In this document: in pieces, positions 11,028 to 22,599 of the stretch
How the letters are laid out: every line of letters starts with the position of its first letter
Position numbering within the stretch: the stretch's first letter is position 1
Assembly: GCA_015680685.1 (NCBI GenBank)
Contig: MNCI01006658.1
Location: 15,892-47,574, forward strand
Length of the DNA stretch: 31,683 bases
Direction: 5' to 3'
Source: Gnetum montanum
Lineage: Eukaryota > Streptophyta > Gnetopsida > Gnetales > Gnetaceae
Program-made: the position numbers and the translations under genes
The notes under the pieces: generated by a model
Told to the model about the DNA's origin: nothing
Databases searched by the model: none
What the model saw: the letters and a program-made list of their open reading frames with translations, nothing else

Positions 11028-13866
11028 ATGGCACCAAAAGGAAAGCACACGCAGGAAGTAGGATTGTCCCAACAAAGGGAGAAATCGACTAGAATGGAAA
11101 GGGGTCAAGAATAGCCCATAGAAGAATCACTCACAACCCATGCCACAAGTCCTCTTAGGGAAGAGGCAAAAGTGAAATCTATCAGACATATTCTAGAACT
11201 ATCACCATAGTAATAGAACACTCCCATCAAGACGATGTGCCAACATAACCAACAAATCTTGAAGTGACCTTAATAGAGGCTTGCCTGAATCAAATCAAAT
11301 TGAGAGAGGTCCAAAAATTAGTGCTCCAGGAGTTAAATTTTCACCCTTTCTTGAAGAATGCACTAAGAGAAGTACAATACTAGCTAAATACCTCTCCCAT
11401 GTGGACAATCATCACTTCTACTAGGGAGTGGTACATAGGAGAGATGTTCCTATTCTAGAATAATAGGTAGCCCAGATCAATAGTGAAAATCAATGCAATC
11501 TTAGTGTCCTACTCGACACAGGTCATTGCTATAGCACTTAGGTTGCTTGAAATAGGAGAAAACCTTACTGATATCCTAATGTAAGCAAGTCCTAGTATCA
11601 AGAAAGAATGGGTGTAGGTGTTATGATGTCAACTGCAAGGAGTTTGGCGTACTTACATTGGCAAAGAGGATTTATTACAGGTTTGTGGCCTTTCACCTTA
11701 ATCCCATGGTGAAGCCAATATAAATCACCACCTTCTTTGCCCAAGCATGTGTCACTCTGAGTGGGAGATTTTAGGTCAACTTTCTGCAGCTAATCTATCT
11801 AGAGATGGAGAGGAGATTTAAAGAAAATGAAAGCTAAAGGAAGGCACTCCCCTTCCCATGCCTCATCAGGAAACTCTATCAAAGGGAAGGGATAGTTTGT
11901 TATATCAATGACATAGTTAGAACTATTTTGGCTACCAACTAGGTAGAAATAATGAAGGACAAGATGCCTACAATCACTATTCAAGAAGAGGAGCAGTGAT
12001 CACCACCTCCACCTACCACTCAAACAACTGTGCTAGACATCGCTACAACCGTCCAATGGTTGCTAGAATATAGAGAATGGCTCTTGAGTGAACAAGAGCA
12101 ATGAGTAGACAAAAGTGGTGGGGACCCATCCATTTACAAACTAGCAATGAGTCACCTAAATGAGGTGCCTCAAACAATGGAGGTGGGTCCATTTTCTCAA
12201 CCAAAAAAACATAGTTGCCCACGAGGTCAAATTCGAGTGCCAAAGAGGTCACAATATCTCTTGTAGAATAATAGTCACTCCCAGAAATCTTTGAAAATGC
12301 TGTGACCTTCTTGGTGCACTTAGAGAAGGGTAAAAGGATAACTTTATTGGTGATGCAACACCAAGGGCAGGAGACTAGAAAAAAAGTGGTTTTTGATCAT
12401 ATTGTTGAGACTCTTAATGTACTTGTGTCATCTACACTAGATATCACTACACTCAAAGATGTGCAAATGCTAACAAGAATCACTAGTAGAATAAATGTAG
12501 TGCAACATGAAGAATTATTGGACCAACTAGTAGGAATCGAGCAACCACTTCTGGATGTCTTTACCCTTCCAAACAACATCACTACAATCTAATTGGAGCT
12601 ACTATAGGTAAGGGGCAAGAATATTATATTGGAGGGGCAACTTGAAATAGCCAGGGAGCAAAGTGAATGCTTGGTTGTAGAAGTTGTTGAATTAAGAGCC
12701 CAAATTGCTGATCCCAAATTTCTCAACTTGGCACTAACAAGAGATGAAGCTATGTAATAACTTCACATCAAACTGAAAGGGGTTGAGAATGCAATCAATG
12801 TTCTATCAATCCTTGGTAGAGGCCATAAAACACAAGATTTAGAAGGCCTTGGATCAGACCTACTAGGAGAATGTCCAACTGACTACAGAGAATTATCACT
12901 TGCAAAAAATTGATGCACACAAGCAACAATTAACTAATTTCATCCATCAATAGTAGGAGCAACTTTCCAAAGCAAACATAGAACTAAGGAGATTAAAAAC
13001 AAAGAACAAGAATCTCTCCATAGAGGAGATGCATGCCCCTCAATAGAAAACTACAATCGAGGTAGTCACCTAGAAATTTGAAGCTCTCAAATTTGAGAAA
13101 GTCAAAGACCATTACAAAGAGCAGGTTAGTCTACAGAAGGAAGTAAATGAAAAAAAATTTAGTTAATAAAGGCAAAACTAAATGATGTCCTTCAGCAACT
13201 CAAAAATGTAGAGAAGTTTGGCAGCCTATCGTTGATGGGATATATGCCTACAACAAGGTGGAAATCTGCACAAAGGAGTTGTAGAACAAGGAGATGACAA
13301 AATATATAGAACTTTCCAATCTCTATTATGAAAACTTGGCCATGTTGAATACTAGATGGTTGTGATCAGAGCTCAAAAAATAGGCAGCCAACATGTACTT
13401 GTTGTATGAGGCCAAGTTCAAGCACCACAAGGACACCAAGGATAACCTTATGATGGCTAACGTTGAACTCAAAGTTCTTAAGGCACAATTTTCTGATCAA
13501 TGAACAACTGTTAAGAACTTGGCTAGAAGGATGAATGAGTACCAGGAGCTGCATAATGCAGTTAGGGCATTTGACATCAAACACAAATAGTTCACTACCT
13601 AGTTTGTCAACATGAAGGAGATGTTTCCAATAATGTCCTATTCATGAGATGCTCCCATTCCATTCCACATTGGTGATGCCATGTGAGCTTTGAATGATCT
13701 TTGAAGTAAGGAGGAGAAGATGAAGGCATTGCTTGATGCCTTTCACCTTCCACTAGAGGTTGTAGTCGTAGTAGGATAGCCATAGCCACCTCAGCTACTG
13801 CATGTGCCTAAAGCCAACGAAGGTCCTTTAGAACCTTAAGAGCCACCACCGTCTAGGACTATTTAA
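11028..13866 (+). pseudogene. Accessory ORF of element 2, decayed
   Basis: The ORF starts at ATG 11028 and ends at TAA 13864-13866. Homology with the element 1 copy is visible along its length: QELNF near 11325, IGE.L.DIL near 11550, KKEWV near 11605, PCLIRKLYQREGI...NDIVR near 11857-11915, MSHL near 12150, VMQHQ...HI.ETLNV near 12350-12420, and a KTTIE stretch near 13047. The middle and C-terminal parts are rich in E, K, Q and L and look like coiled coil. The tail ends with a P-rich stretch (PPQLL, EPPPSRTI). Several frameshifts and many nonsense codons are present. Many stops are TAG where the local context suggests a former CAG. The order integrase, spacer, accessory ORF, LTR is as in gypsy elements with an extra 3' ORF. 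Function unknown. Confidence 0.7.
12302..12592 (+). pseudogene. Best-preserved open segment of the element 2 accessory ORF
   Basis: This segment of about 96 codons is the longest uninterrupted part of the accessory ORF. It aligns with the element 1 segment at 976-587 on the minus strand: VMQHQG..T versus VMQHQDATR, then HIVETLNV versus HIKESFNI, then VVQHEELLDQL versus LVEHDDALDWL. The shared pattern over about 60 residues between two independently decayed copies argues for past selection on the protein. Confidence 0.7.
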
Positions 13867-14108
13867 TATTTTCCACTACCTTCATGCCATCAAAGGAAGT
13901 GCTGTCCAATTGTTTTGTGTAGTCATGTCATGGTGTTCAATTTTGTATCATGAACATTGTAATTTTGTAATGTGTTGATTTGTACACTTGGGCACTTAGT
14001 TTTTTCAACTCACTTTGTTTTGTTTTGTTAAGAGTCAGTTAATAATCCCATACCTTTCCAATTTTGTAAGAGAACTGGAGGACAAGATTTCATTTAGTCA
14101 TGGGGATA
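13867..14108 (+). other. Element 2 3' untranslated region
   Basis: This stretch lies between the accessory ORF stop and the 3' LTR. It is T- and G-rich. A polypurine tract should precede the LTR; only a poor match, ATGGGGATA (14100-14108), is found there. Confidence 0.45.
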
Positions 14109-14160
14109 TGATGAGCATCAAACTGTCATGTCCATGGACCCTCATTAATGCAACCTCATC

Positions 14161-14256
14161 GATGGGGCCCCACCATGTTGACATAGCATTTGTTATGTTG
14201 ATGAGGCCCCACCACATCAACATAGCGTTTGCTACATTGATAGGGCCCCGTCAACG
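14161..14256 (+). repeat. 39-bp tandem repeats in LTR U3, element 2
   Basis: Two full 39-bp units (14161-14199 and 14200-14238) and a partial third (from 14239) start with GATGGGGCCCC-type sequence. They end about 20 bases upstream of the LTR TATA box, a position typical of enhancer repeats. Confidence 0.75.
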
Positions 14257-14274
14257 TTACCCTAGAGCAAAAAC

Positions 14275-14281
14275 TATAAAT
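14275..14281 (+). promoter_or_regulatory. LTR TATA box, element 2
   Basis: TATAAAT lies downstream of the 39-bp repeats and is conserved in position relative to the other family LTRs. Confidence 0.6.
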
Positions 14282-15055
14282 ATGAGCTCCCAACCATGTT
14301 TATGAGCATTCAAGCCATAGTAGTAGTAGAGCTCTTGTAGTTTATCTATTCGAAAGTTAAAATATTTTTTTCGAGTGCCCATAGCAAGAGTAATTGAGTA
14401 TAAGGATCTTTATTTGAACACTATTGTACCTGAACCACACCAATGATAAAGACTAGCTTCTTGATAAACCTTGTAGCATTCTAGATAGCTTAAATGTTTT
14501 ATTTATGCATTCATTGTTTTTATTAAATATTCAATAAATTAAACTAAATTAAGATAAATTATACTTTAATCAAGTAAGATAAATGGATTAAGTACATAAG
14601 TATGATTACTTTGAGCTTAAACATGTATTCACTTGGTAATCCCAACAGTGTTATTGCTTGGTGTGCCTAGTAGCATAGCACTTGGTAACCCAGCAGTGGA
14701 TACGTGGGTTCAAGACATGTACAGAAAGTAGAACCAAATGCTTATGTTAGGACTAGTTAAAGGCTAGTTAAGTAGTTAAATTAAATTAGTCATTAAAATA
14801 CTTCATCTCTCTATTTAAGTACCAAAAAACATAAAACATAAAATGACAAAAATCATATGCCTTGATTACACTTAACCATACCTTTATACTTCACAAGTGT
14901 AATTGGAAAGACAACGAATGATCTTAGGCCAAGGTTCACTTTATAGAAAACTAGTGCATTGGAAACTAGAGAGTACATGAAATTTGATTGAATCACGCAT
15001 GAGCACTCTATGATTCATATGATTAGGCATAGGGGTACCTCTTCACTGCTCATCA

Positions 15056-15517
15056 AATCCCAAATGTAGTAACCCTACTCCTATTTCTAAAATTAAAGTT
15101 GGAATTAGTGAAAACTACTACAAAGCCTCTCATAACTCACATAGACTTCACAAAATTCCAACAAGCCATATCAAAAATAACTTATTTAAAAATAACACAT
15201 GTTACAAATAATTTAATTTATAAAAAATATCATGCTCACAAAAATCCTACACATTCCATCACATGTCTCACATGCCTATACCACAGTCTTCATGAAATTC
15301 CCATCAAACTCATTCACCAATTTAGTTTCCACTAGCTAAAAATATATTTAATAACTCATAAAATAAATGTACATGAGCATAATATAATGCTAAAAATATA
15401 AACTAGCTAATATGCATAACCAAAAAAATCAAAGCACGAATATCAAAAGTATCAAAAAGCACAAAAGCATAAGTTCAAAGTACTAACCTAAGCATCTAAA
15501 AATATGGGTTNNNNNNN
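15056..15517 (-). repeat. 3' LTR of element 3, 5' portion only
   Basis: The sequence from 15062 to 15510 matches 21690-22190 in the same orientation. Shared stretches include TTTATAAAAAATATCATGCTC (15218-15238 and 21850-21870) and the terminal AAAATATG(G/A)GTT. The left limit coincides with the end of element 2's LTR, so the rest of this LTR should lie left of the missing 5' end of element 2, outside the window. The right limit falls in the N run. Confidence 0.7.
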
Positions 15518-15855
15518 NNNNNNNNNNNNNNNNNNNNNNNNNNNNNNNNNNNNNNNNNNNNNNNNNNNNNNNNNNNNNNNNNNNNNNNNNNNNNNNNNNN
15601 NNNNNNNNNNNNNNNNNNNNNNNNNNNNNNNNNNNNNNNNNNNNNNNNNNNNNNNNNNNNNNNNNNNNNNNNNNNNNNNNNNNNNNNNNNNNNNNNNNNN
15701 NNNNNNNNNNNNNNNNNNNNNNNNNNNNNNNNNNNNNNNNNNNNNNNNNNNNNNNNNNNNNNNNNNNNNNNNNNNNNNNNNNNNNNNNNNNNNNNNNNNN
15801 NNNNNNNNNNNNNNNNNNNNNNNNNNNNNNNNNNNNNNNNNNNNNNNNNNNNNNN
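15511..15855. other. Assembly gap, 345 N
   Basis: The gap hides the junction between integrase and 3' LTR of element 3. Most of integrase and any chromodomain would need well over 345 bases, so the size is probably nominal or the element has a deletion here. Reading frames across it are meaningless. Confidence 0.95.
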
Positions 15856-18290
15856 ATCCTTTCCACTCTTGGTGCAAGGAAAACCAGTAATGAAATCCAT
15901 ACCAATCACCATCCACTTCCATTGTGAAATAGTGTGAGAGTAGAAGTAGTCATTTGGTTACTAATGCTCAAGCTTAACTTGCTAACAAATTAAGCACCTT
16001 ACCAAAAATTCTTAAACTTACTTTTTCATGCTTGGATATAATATAAATTCCTCAACACCTAATACATCTTGTTACTACCAAGATACATCTGAAACTTACT
16101 TAGGTGAGCTTCCTACAATAGATGTTGTCATAAGAAATAAGGCACATACATATGATCTTTATAATGAAGAACCTAAGCATATCTATTATAAATGATCAAT
16201 CACCAAATTGCCTAAGCTACTTACACTAAGGATCTTGTTTTTGCTCAACCCAAATCTCATCTAACATGTTTGATTAAATCACGAAGCTGTGAATCTTACC
16301 AATCATATGACTTAAGAAATTTGCAATATCATTACTTTTTCCTATACAATATTAGATGGTAAAGTTAAACTTGGTTATTAATTCAACCCACTTCCTTTGA
16401 TGTTGGTTTAATTGAGGTTGATTCATCAAGTATTAGAACCCTTTGTGATTGGTCTAAAGGGTTAACTGCTCATCAAACAAATAGTAGCATCAAAAATTTA
16501 AGGCAAACATAACCACTCCTAACTAAAGATCATGAGTGGGATAACATGTCTCATAAGGCTTTAGTTACCTTAAAGCATACACTACTACTTTACCCTCTTG
16601 CATGAGAACACATTCATAACTTTCACCTGATACATTAGTGTAAACATCATATCATTTACCTACAAAAGGTGAAATTAATACAAGGATCAAAATCGGTCTA
16701 CTCTTGAGTTCATCAAAATTATTTTAACTTTGTGGGTCTCACAAGAATCTAACATCCTTTTACAACAAATTCATCAGAGGTGAAATGATATGAAAGAAGT
16801 TCCTTTCAAACTAAGAAAATTATGAATCTCTCCAACATTCTTAAGAATAGGCCAATTTCAAGTTACTAATATCTTAGAGGGGTTCATTACTATACCAATC
16901 TCCAAAATGACATGTTCCAAGAACTAAATCTCTTAGTTTTAAAACAAATACTTCAAATGCTATAAAAATAACTTATGCTCTCTAAGCATCCAAAAAATTA
17001 TTCTCAAATGTTATTCATGAAAATCCTTCAATGGTAAGTACACCAAAATTTTATCAATAAAGACAATAATAAATTGGTCTATGTAAGGTCTCATCATAAT
17101 GTTCATGAGGTGCATGACTATAACAAGAGTAGTAGTAAGTCCAAATGGAAAACTAATAGTGTTCATCTTATATTTTGAAGGCTATCTTATAAACATCATC
17201 CTCTGTGATATGAACCTAATGGTATCCCAACTTTATATCTATCTTTGAAACATTCAAGCTTCTCTTAATTTATTGAACAAATCATCCATGAAAAGAAACA
17301 TATACGTTTTCTTCATAGTTAACTAGTTGAGTTGTCAATAATCAATGCACAAACTCATATTACCATCATTTTACTTGATGAATAGAATAAGAGCATCCCA
17401 GTGAGAAACACTTGAATGAATCAATTTCTTATCTACTAGCTCCTAAAGTTAAATCTTCCATTTATCCAACTTAATAAACATCTTATTTGGAACCTTAGAG
17501 ATAGACTCAACACCAAGTTTAAGAGCAATATTAAACTCAACATCATGTCTTCAAGGCAAATTAGGAAACTCTAAATGGAAGACATATTAGAACTTACGAA
17601 CAATAAGAATATGATTAATTCCTTCTTAAGAGGAAGATTCACTGATGAAAACTATGAAGTAAGAATGGTCATTCTACAATAAACACTAGAGAAACCTCAA
17701 AGATATAAGATCCAACTTAACCTTATGTAACCTAGCATGCATAGTTACCTAAACACCATCATCTATCACTAAGAAAAATGTCTTATGATAACAATCCTAG
17801 ATGTCTTGATAGTTAGAAAACCAATCCATATTGAAGGTGATATCATATTATTCTAAGTTCATGATGTGAAGATCACTAAGCCAATAGATATCCTCAATCA
17901 TCAAGAACATAGATATGCAAACTTGATCCATAGCAAGCGCACTACCACCAATGATGCTAATGATAAGTCCTTGAATAAAAAACTAACTATCCAAACCCAA
18001 ACATCTAGCTATTCATGGATCAATAAAAGAATGACTAATACTAGGATCAAAAAATAAAAATAAAAATTTAAGAACCTAAAATCATATCTTTAGTCTCCAT
18101 CATTATGTTGGATTGAGCATCAACTAATTAGTCAATCAGACAATACACACACCCATGCATCCTAATGCCAACCTAATTGTCTATAGGCCTACCACCCTAC
18201 TAAGAACCACCATTACCTAAATAATTTAAATAATGAAATCTCTTGTGACTTGTTTTCCAGAGTTATGATCATTAAGACCATCCTTTTAGA
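15856..18290 (-). pseudogene. pol: pol of element 3 (protease, RT, RNase H, start of integrase)
   Basis: Protease: FDPSISHSFID at 18048-18019, where this family has an active-site Asp in a DPGATHSFI-like motif. RT: FPNLP.RHDVEFNIAL then LIHSSVSHWDALILFIK.NDGNMSLCIDY (about 17550-17335), then VSKIDIKLGYH. The catalytic FIDDIL box reads FIDKIL near 17055, so one of its two Asp is lost. RNase H: KVVVYALR.LKPYETCYPTHDL.LGVVMFALNF and the TNHKGF...KWVELITKFNF part (about 16610-16360). Integrase core start: VIGMDFITGFPCTKSGKD at 15912-15859, cut by the gap. Stop codons and frameshifts are frequent throughout. It once reverse-transcribed and integrated the element. Confidence 0.85.
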
Positions 18291-19030
18291 AGTACCTAAC
18301 TTTCCCATAAGCATGACAAGTAATGGTTCAAAAAGTGGCCTGACCACCCCGAAGATTGTTGCTACTACTATTTACCAAATTTAAACCCTTAGGCCCACAT
18401 GGAGCCACCAAACTTCTTAGAAAAGGTTTAATCCCTATTCTGATAATGATTACACTATGTTACCTTTGTCAACTAACTACGCTCTAGGTATGTCGCATGA
18501 ATACATGCATCTTCATATGTCTGAAGATGAAGGGGAAGTAAGTGGTCCTTAATGGATGCATAAAGACCATAGATGAAATGATTTTTTGTAGTTGTTTCAT
18601 CAAAATATATGTGAGGCACATATATGCTCAGCTTTAAAAAGTTACAATCATACTTGATCATAGTCCAATTCCTTTGGTAGAGGTGATAAAACTCATTTGT
18701 TCTAGCCTTCATGTCCTCTAAAGAAATATAATGCTCATTGAACACAAGTATGAAGTTGCTTGAATGAATGTTACATTCCTCCCAAAGATGTTTCTTTTCC
18801 TAAGTATCCCACCAATGACTAGTAAAACCTTGGAATTGATAGGTGGCTAATTGAGTTTGTTATGTAGGAGTGTAGCCTATCAACTTAGAGATCTTCATAA
18901 CCTTCTCCAACCACTCCATGATAGTAGCCAGGGTTCTTCTCACCCTAGAAGGTAAGAAATTCTAACTTAAAAATTGGTATATACACTCATGTTCCATTTC
19001 TTATCTACCACTACTACCCATTTTTGAAGT
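18291..19030 (-). pseudogene. gag: gag of element 3 (Ty3/gypsy), decayed
   Basis: The capsid signature WLEKVMKISKLIGYT...ATYQFQGFTSHWWDT (about 18930-18800) leads into FNEHYISLEDMKARTNEFYHL (18744-18680) and FIYGLYASIKDHLLPLHLQTY. This order matches retrotransposon gag of Tekay-type elements. The final part (18745-18473) is an open stretch of 90 codons. The zinc knuckle at 18322-18291 reads CHAYGKVRYF: the second Cys and the His are both Tyr, each one transition away from the expected residue. Confidence 0.8.
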
Positions 19031-19261
19031 ATCAAACATTAACTATGTGTTTAATTTTTTCGTTGTATATTGATGAAGGAACTAGAATATATAGTAATTG
19101 ATGTCTAACTAATTGATCTTCTCAGTTTTTGTACAAGTAGAAATAAGAGTCTCCAATTGACAATTAGTTATGTGCTCCCCCATTTGATTGATAATGAAAT
19201 CAAGTGGTGTAGTTGGGTTGCTAGCCACGATAACATGAAATGAGGAAGTTATTAAATCTAT

Positions 19262-19273
19262 GCTCTAATACTA
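19262..19273 (-). promoter_or_regulatory. Primer-binding site, tRNA-Met type, element 3
   Basis: The minus strand reads TAGTATTAGAGC against the usual TGGTATCAGAGC: one G-to-A and one C-to-T change. It marks the end of the 5' LTR and lies about 240 bases before gag. Confidence 0.65.
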
Positions 19274-19276
19274 TCT

Positions 19277-22197
19277 TCTAACAACCTGCTTCATAGTCTT
19301 AGGTTAGAATGTATTAAGTTGGGCATAGAACCCCTAAAATATGAATAGTTATGACAAAAGAAAGTTCAAAATGAAACAAATTAATGCAACGATGAGAAAG
19401 CAAAAGGAAATTACACTGATACTATAATCAAAAGGAAAGAACATTAATAATGGAAGATAAACAAACTAGTATAGATATATTAGCAAACTAAAAGGTACAA
19501 TAAACTAAAAATAAATAATATAATATATAAATTTGAAAATAATACATAATCATAGATATCTAAGAGTACGATAATGCTCAACAATAAATAAAAATATTCA
19601 TGATCTAAATACATAATGCATGATAAAGAAATAAACTAATACATGTTTACAAATTATCATAGTATGCCAAAGAGATAAATAAATTAAGGCTAGAAAATAG
19701 ACATGCATAATAAGTCAAAATTTAGTAGAAAATACTAAGATATCTCCTTAATTCACCTAGCCTTGATGACCTAAAAATAAAAGAGGGGATTAGTATAAGC
19801 TAAGTGAAAAATCTTGGCACCTCCAATAATTAAATGGAGGGCAAGTTTCATGGTGGCTAAGTGAATGGATGGTGGTCTACAATCCATGTTAGTAAGACAC
19901 AAATAATTTAAACATTATAGATTACACATCATACTTAAATCTCAATATCAATTGAGAATATAATCAAACTAAATTATCCACTCTAATCCAACAACCTAAA
20001 AACAAGAAGGCTTTCATGCATCATACTCAACTTTAAATGTACGATTGTTATCATGAGTAGTTTTCAAATCAAATACCAAACTATTGTGCATATATATTTT
20101 ATTTATTGGTTTCAGACCAATCTATTAGTGCTAGAGACATTACCTAGAACTCACCTCTAATATTCTAGAGGCATTGAATAAAGGATCAATAAGTCATAGA
20201 TAATCTTCTTCTACAAGATATGGCCTATAACAAAAGCCACATTCATGCATCCCAATGAGGGTCAAATACTAAACATCTCTAAGAAGCACATCTTTAATTG
20301 GCCACATAACTCAGTGTTAGCTCTTGATAAATAGCAAAAATTTCAAAAATCCAATTAAATACAAACCAAACATTGATGATGAAGTAATATAACAAATGGG
20401 CCAACAAGTTCAAATTATCCAAAAGCTTTAATAGGTACTATCAATTGTCTTCAAGATTAAATTTAACAAGCCAACATGATCTAGACTTATTAAACTATGT
20501 TGAATAGATTCTAAAGGTATCAAAAAGTGTCAAATTGAGCTTCAATATTAAGATATGACTAAAACACAAGATCATTACCTTACCACAACTCATGGTGGCT
20601 ACCAACAACCTAACTACAACTCATGATTTACTTAAAAAATGACCAGCAAAACCCATAATACATCAAGCTCGACCATAATCTAACCATGAATAATGGTTAA
20701 CTAGAAACCAATAAGACTAACTTGAAATATTAAAAATTGTAGGGAATGCTTAACCACAACTTTAACTTGAGCTATGTTATACAACCACAACTTAATCACT
20801 ACTTGTAAGATTGTAGGTTTTCTCAAAATAAAGATTAAAATTGTTAATGAATGCTACAGGGTGGACCATGACCCAACAATAACTTATGATGAAAGATCAT
20901 GATGTGATCATAACTCATGGTCAGTGCTAAAAGTCTCACCATGACCTATGGTAGATTCATGGTTTTAGCTCAAAACATAAGATGATAAGAATAGAGATCA
21001 AGAAGGATATTAGGAACACAATAGAGATGACATAGAGAACATAACTAGACTTTCTAATTAAGAGAGAATGCATCAATTAAAATGAATATACAACAAAGGG
21101 CCCAAATCCTATATAAATCACTAAGAAATCATAAAATGATCATAACTTAGAATATGAAGAAGTCAGTGAGATTCAATTAGATGTGAGACATGAGAAATCT
21201 CATGGCACGAAAACAATAGTCTAGCATATAATATCCAAGCTTAAGTAGTTAATGCATTGAATTCTAACAAAACCCTTATTTTTCCAAAATTGCAAAATAT
21301 AATAGAATTACAACAAAATAAGACTTATAATAAGGACATGGAAATTAGATAATTCAAGTTGTGGAAAGCAAGATTGAACCCAAGCATAATTGCGTAAATA
21401 GTTAAGAGAATTCAACAAAATCCATTCACACCAATAATGTACAAAAATTGAAAACTAAAAAAAAAACATGAAGAAATGCCAAGATAACTCACCCAAAAAA
21501 CAAGCACAAATCCATAAATCAAGTGCTTGGTTGTAGCCAGACACAAAGCACATGCACACTCCAACAAGACTAGACTCTGCAACACTACCACAAATCCCCA
21601 ATCTAGAAATGCTTTTGCATTCAAAAAAATGAATGTCCAAGTACCCAAAAGAATGGAATGTGGGATTTGTAATGGAAAAATACTAAAATTTCAAATATAT
21701 TAACCCTAACCCTATTTCAAAAATTAAAACTGCAATTAAAGAAAACTACTCCAAAGCCTCTTGTAGCTCATGTAAACTTACCATAATACTAAAAAGCCAT
21801 ACAAAAAATACTTTAATTAGAAGTAACACATGCCAAAATTGATTTAATTTATAAAAAATATCATGCTCATTCAAAACTTAATCATGTCATCACATGTCTT
21901 ACATGATCCTACTATAGCCTCCATGAACAACTTACAAAACTCATTTGCTAGGTTAGTGCTTGAAAATTGAGAATATTTTTTAATAATGGCTAAAATAAAT
22001 GTATATGAACATAATACAATGTTGAAAAATGCAAAATAGCTGATATGCATAACAAGAAAAATCACAATGCTAACATCCAAAGTATTAANAATATGCATAA
22101 CAAGAAAAATCACAATGCTAACATCCAAAGTATTAACATGCACCAAAGCATAAGGTGAAAGTACTAAACTAACCATCCAAAAATATGAGTTGTTATA
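19277..22197 (-). repeat. 5' LTR of element 3, about 2.9 kb
   Basis: The right end (on plus) is ATATGAGTTGTTATA, a decayed form of the usual TGTTACAACCC LTR start in reverse complement. The left end is set by the primer site. The outer 500 bp match the partial 3' LTR at 15062-15510. LTRs near 3 kb are usual for this lineage. The interior (20560-20960) has scattered CATGACTCATGGT-like motifs that recur at 24670-25300. No gene was seen in it. Confidence 0.6.
22043..22136. repeat. 46-bp identical pair around a single N (22089)
   Basis: 22043-22088 and 22091-22136 are identical. The 3' LTR copy at 15411-15460 has this sequence once, which supports an assembly artefact. Confidence 0.85.
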
Positions 22198-22599
22198 GTT
22201 TATTTATTATTAATTATGGTAAACTATAAGTAACTATATAATGTAATGTCTAGAGTTATAAATGTCATGATTTATGTTATATTATTTATGGTTGTAAATA
22301 TGATTTTTTACTATATTTATTTATTTGTTAAATTTGCCCCTCTTATGAAGAGTTAGGTCTTGTAATTACAATTATGCTACTTTACCAATATTAAGTATGT
22401 TAAATACCAAGACATTTTAATACTTTACAATAATAGCCATGTCATATACATATTCTTTGAAAGACTACCATGCAATTCTATTCTTGTTCTTTGTTTAACT
22501 ATGCTCATAGTTAGAGATCTTGGTATTGTGGTTTACTTTTTACAATTTTTTTTCTAATACTTGGCATAAATCATATAGGTATTTCTAACTCTTTTCTTA
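22198..22599 (+). other. AT-rich leader region before copia gag
   Basis: No gene is seen. The stretch sits between the outer end of element 3 and recognisable copia gag. It may hold the leader or decayed LTR of the copia element, but I see no primer site or LTR end. Confidence 0.4.

Larger units (their letters stand above)
7715..15055 (+). mobile_element. Element 2: Ty3/gypsy retrotransposon, 3' part
   Basis: The plus-strand order is integrase, spacer, accessory ORF, 3' LTR. The left part (5' LTR, gag, RT) is absent because element 1 starts at 7714. The right end stops inside the 3' LTR of element 3, whose sequence resumes exactly after the CATCA end at 15055. Shared LTR sequence, spacer and accessory ORF show that elements 1 and 2 belong to one family. 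Element 2 supplies evidence that full members carry pol before the accessory ORF. Confidence 0.75.
14109..15055 (+). repeat. 3' LTR of element 2
   Basis: The LTR is 947 bp and starts TGATGAG and ends CTCATCA, a perfect 7-bp terminal inverted repeat. It is homologous in reverse orientation to 6836-7714, 23015-23880 and 27333-28341, for example at the CTTGGTAACCCAGCAG block near 14681. It has a TATA box at 14275-14281. No primer site follows its right end, as expected for a 3' LTR. Confidence 0.8.
15056..22197 (-). mobile_element. Element 3: Del/Tekay-like Ty3/gypsy retrotransposon
   Basis: Read on the minus strand: long 5' LTR (about 22197-19277), primer site, gag, zinc knuckle, protease, RT, RNase H, start of integrase, sequence gap, and the first ~450 bp of the 3' LTR. 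Element 2 interrupts the 3' LTR at 15056. Gag, knuckle, protease and RT follow the order and motifs of Tekay/Del-type gypsy elements. Lineage assignment is by eye. Confidence 0.8.

Noticed and set aside
14015-14305. 96-codon plus-strand frame
   Set aside because: It reads through the 3' UTR and the 39-bp U3 repeats of the LTR; repeats whose length is a multiple of three keep it open by chance.
15483-15922. Several 128-144 codon frames across the N run
   Set aside because: They are open only because the gap is translated as X. Only the right-hand residues of the 15912-15859 minus frame are real integrase sequence.
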